Part shown: positions 62,713-64,000 of the stretch, piece after piece
Layout: each line of letters starts with the position of its first letter
Numbering within the stretch: the first letter of the stretch is position 1
NCBI RefSeq assembly: GCF_000424665.1
Contig: NZ_AUKI01000016.1
Location: 248,001 to 312,000 of the forward strand
Direction of reading: 5' to 3'
DNA from: Salinimicrobium terrae DSM 17865
GTDB lineage: Bacteria > Bacteroidota > Bacteroidia > Flavobacteriales > Flavobacteriaceae
Length of the DNA: 64,000 nt
Made by a program: the position numbers and the translations under genes
Notes under the pieces: generated by a model
Seen by the model: only the letters and a program-made list of their open reading frames with translations
What the model was told of the DNA's origin: nothing
Databases searched by the model: none

Positions 62713-63939
62713 TTGGAACCTCTTTCTTACGACATAATAATCATTGGTGGCGGTGCAGCCGGATTCTTTGCAGCCATCAATGCTGCGGAAATTGCGCCTG
62801 AAGCAAAAATCTGTTTACTCGAAAGAGGAAAGGAGGTACTTACCAAAGTTCGTGTCTCGGGCGGAGGCCGCTGCAATGTCACTCACGCCGAATTCCTTCC
62901 GAAAGAGCTTACTCGGAATTATCCAAGAGGAGAAAAGGAACTGCGCGGACCTTTCCACAGCTTTATGACCGGAGATACGATCGAATGGTTCGAGAAAAGA
63001 GGCGTACCGTTGAAGATCGAAGAAGACGGGCGAATGTTCCCTGAATCTAATTCTTCGGAAACTATCATTGATCTGTTTTTAGAGGAGTCAAAAAGGTTAA
63101 AAATAGACGTGCTTACAAAACAGGCGGTACAAAGCCTGAAGCAGAATAATGAGCTTTGGGAATTATCCACTTCTCAGGAAAATTTTACCGCAGAAAAGGT
63201 TCTTGTCGCAACCGGAAGCAACTCAAAAATGTGGGAGTTACTGAAGGAACTTGGCCATACCATTGTTCCCGGTGTACCTTCCTTATTCACTTTCAAAATT
63301 ACCGATCAAAGAATTAAAGATCTCCCCGGGGTAGCTACAAATGCGGTAGTTAGGCTCAAAGGTGAAAAGCTGGAAACAAGTGGGCCGCTATTGATCACGC
63401 ACTGGGGCATGAGCGGTCCGGCAATTTTGAAACTTTCAGCTTGGGGTGCGAGGGAACTCAGCGACAGGAAAAATTTCGAGATTGAAGTTAATTGGCTTCC
63501 TAAGCTTTCTTCCGAAGAAATTGTCGAAGAACTGCAGCGTCTAAAAAAAGAGAATGCAAAGCAGCATCCGCAGAAATATACACAATTTGATCTTCCAAAG
63601 AGATTGTGGCAAAGTTTAGTTCATGCTTCAGGAATTGGTGCTGAGGTTCGATGGGCCGATCTCAACAAGCAGCAGCTTGAAGAACTTACTATTCAGCTCA
63701 CTTCGGGCATTTTTCAGGTGCATGGGAAAAGCACATTTAAGGAGGAATTTGTGACTGCAGGAGGTGTAGAGCTTAAAGAAGTAAACTTTAAAACTTTTGA
63801 AAGCAAGATCTGTAAAAACCTGTTTTTGGCAGGTGAAGTCTTAAATATTGATGCCATCACCGGCGGCTTCAATTTTCAGAATGCCTGGACCGGCGGATTT
63901 CTCGCAGCCAGAGCTATGAGTTCCGATTCTGCTGTTTGA
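62713..63939 (+). CDS. HI0933/YhiN-type NAD(P)/FAD-dependent flavoprotein
   Basis: The 408-residue protein starts at a TTG in the sequence before YDIIIIGGGAAGFFAAINAAE (FAD-binding GxGxxG). No in-frame ATG precedes this. KVRVSGGGRCNVTHAE near 43 and the C-terminal TAGGVELKEVNFKTFESKICKNLFLAGEVLNIDAITGGFNFQNAWTGG region are the HI0933 signature. It binds FAD and is presumed to be an oxidoreductase; the substrate is unknown. It overlaps the convergent partial gene at its 3' end. Confidence 0.9.
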   Translation: MEPLSYDIIIIGGGAAGFFAAINAAEIAPEAKICLLERGKEVLTKVRVSGGGRCNVTHAEFLPKELTRNYPRGEKELRGPFHSFMTGDTIEWFEKRGVPLKIEEDGRMFPESNSSETIIDLFLEESKRLKIDVLTKQAVQSLKQNNELWELSTSQENFTAEKVLVATGSNSKMWELLKELGHTIVPGVPSLFTFKITDQRIKDLPGVATNAVVRLKGEKLETSGPLLITHWGMSGPAILKLSAWGARELSDRKNFEIEVNWLPKLSSEEIVEELQRLKKENAKQHPQKYTQFDLPKRLWQSLVHASGIGAEVRWADLNKQQLEELTIQLTSGIFQVHGKSTFKEEFVTAGGVELKEVNFKTFESKICKNLFLAGEVLNIDAITGGFNFQNAWTGGFLAARAMSSDSAV

Positions 63940-64000
63940 AAACCATCTTGTTGAACCAGGAAGTGGGCAGGATCTTTCGGGCTAAAAGAACCACTCCGGC
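63914..64000 (-). CDS. C-terminal fragment of a convergent gene (cut by window edge)
   Basis: A minus-strand frame enters at the right edge and ends with a stop at 63914-63916, encoding 28 residues (LLARKILPTSWFNKMV then a polar end). It overlaps the 3' end of the flavoprotein gene by 26 bases. The LPTSWFNKMV ending resembles tails of short-chain dehydrogenases in Flavobacteria, but this is too little for assignment. Confidence 0.4.
   Translation of the reverse strand, partial: AGVVLLARKILPTSWFNKMVFKQQNRNS

Noticed and set aside
1..64000. CRISPR arrays, rRNA genes, prophage or complete insertion sequences
   Set aside because: I saw no regularly spaced direct repeats of 25-40 bases, no rRNA signatures and no transposase, integrase or capsid genes in any frame.

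Overview
The window reads as the chromosome of a marine or soil-type member of the Flavobacteriaceae (Bacteroidota). The evidence is the gene families (DUF4374/PepSY/TonB siderophore cassette, fused CcsBA, DUF885 and M14 peptidases, RND pumps without a local repressor), several promoters with a Bacteroidota -7 element of the TAnnTTTG kind, few Shine-Dalgarno sequences, and intergenic palindromes typical of this group. I cannot name a genus.

Layout. 0-6.2 kb: housekeeping genes on the plus strand (DUF4260, MmcQ/YjbR, membrane-anchored MutS-like ATPase, YdjM-like hydrolase, DUF885 peptidase, PhnA). 6.3-8.5 kb: a BlaI/BlaR1-like pair with three operator boxes. 8.8-10.5 kb: an M20 dipeptidase and a tRNA-Leu(UAG). 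10.6-14.7 kb: small membrane and stress-type genes, including a TIGR02587 gene broken at an 8-base G tract and a small acidic lipoprotein. 14.8-17.9 kb: HAD phosphatase and S9 peptidase. 18.2-24.4 kb: AraC regulator divergent from a TonB receptor, DUF4374 lipoprotein and PepSY membrane protein, a ferric-siderophore uptake unit. 24.9-32.9 kb: methyltransferase, then an RND tripartite efflux operon (TolC, adaptor, pump) with P-II-like and DUF2892 genes downstream. 33.0-36.2 kb: an AT-rich RloC/PrrC-like ATPase with a HEPN-type motif, bounded by inverted cassette-like sites. 36.6-42.1 kb: di-haem peroxidase, GNAT, M14 carboxypeptidase, NmrA-type protein.

42.4-56.1 kb is an anaerobic-metabolism block: nrfHA (nitrite to ammonia), ccsBA (cytochrome c maturation), an OFA-type MFS transporter gene cut by an in-frame TAG, pflB-pflA (pyruvate formate-lyase and activase) and an AspT/YbjL-type transporter. 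Four promoters in the window, in front of nrfHA, the transporter, pflB and the di-haem peroxidase, share a TGA-N6-TCA palindrome set 22-23 bases upstream of a TAnTTT(G) element. This geometry suggests one Crp/Fnr-type activator that switches on fermentation, nitrite respiration and peroxide defence together. 56.4-59.4 kb: small membrane protein, serine hydrolase, Asp-rich PepSY-like lipoprotein and a 31-residue membrane peptide with its own terminator.

59.5-61.3 kb holds a tightly coupled three-gene operon: a YqcI/YcgG (GntA-like) haem N-hydroxylase, a PaiB-like flavin-binding protein and a DUF1989 protein. It may be an undescribed guanidino-compound pathway. The window ends with SDR, SemiSWEET and HI0933-type flavoprotein genes. 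Intergenic DNA is rich in dispersed palindromes and heptanucleotide repeats, several of which lie directly after stop codons.
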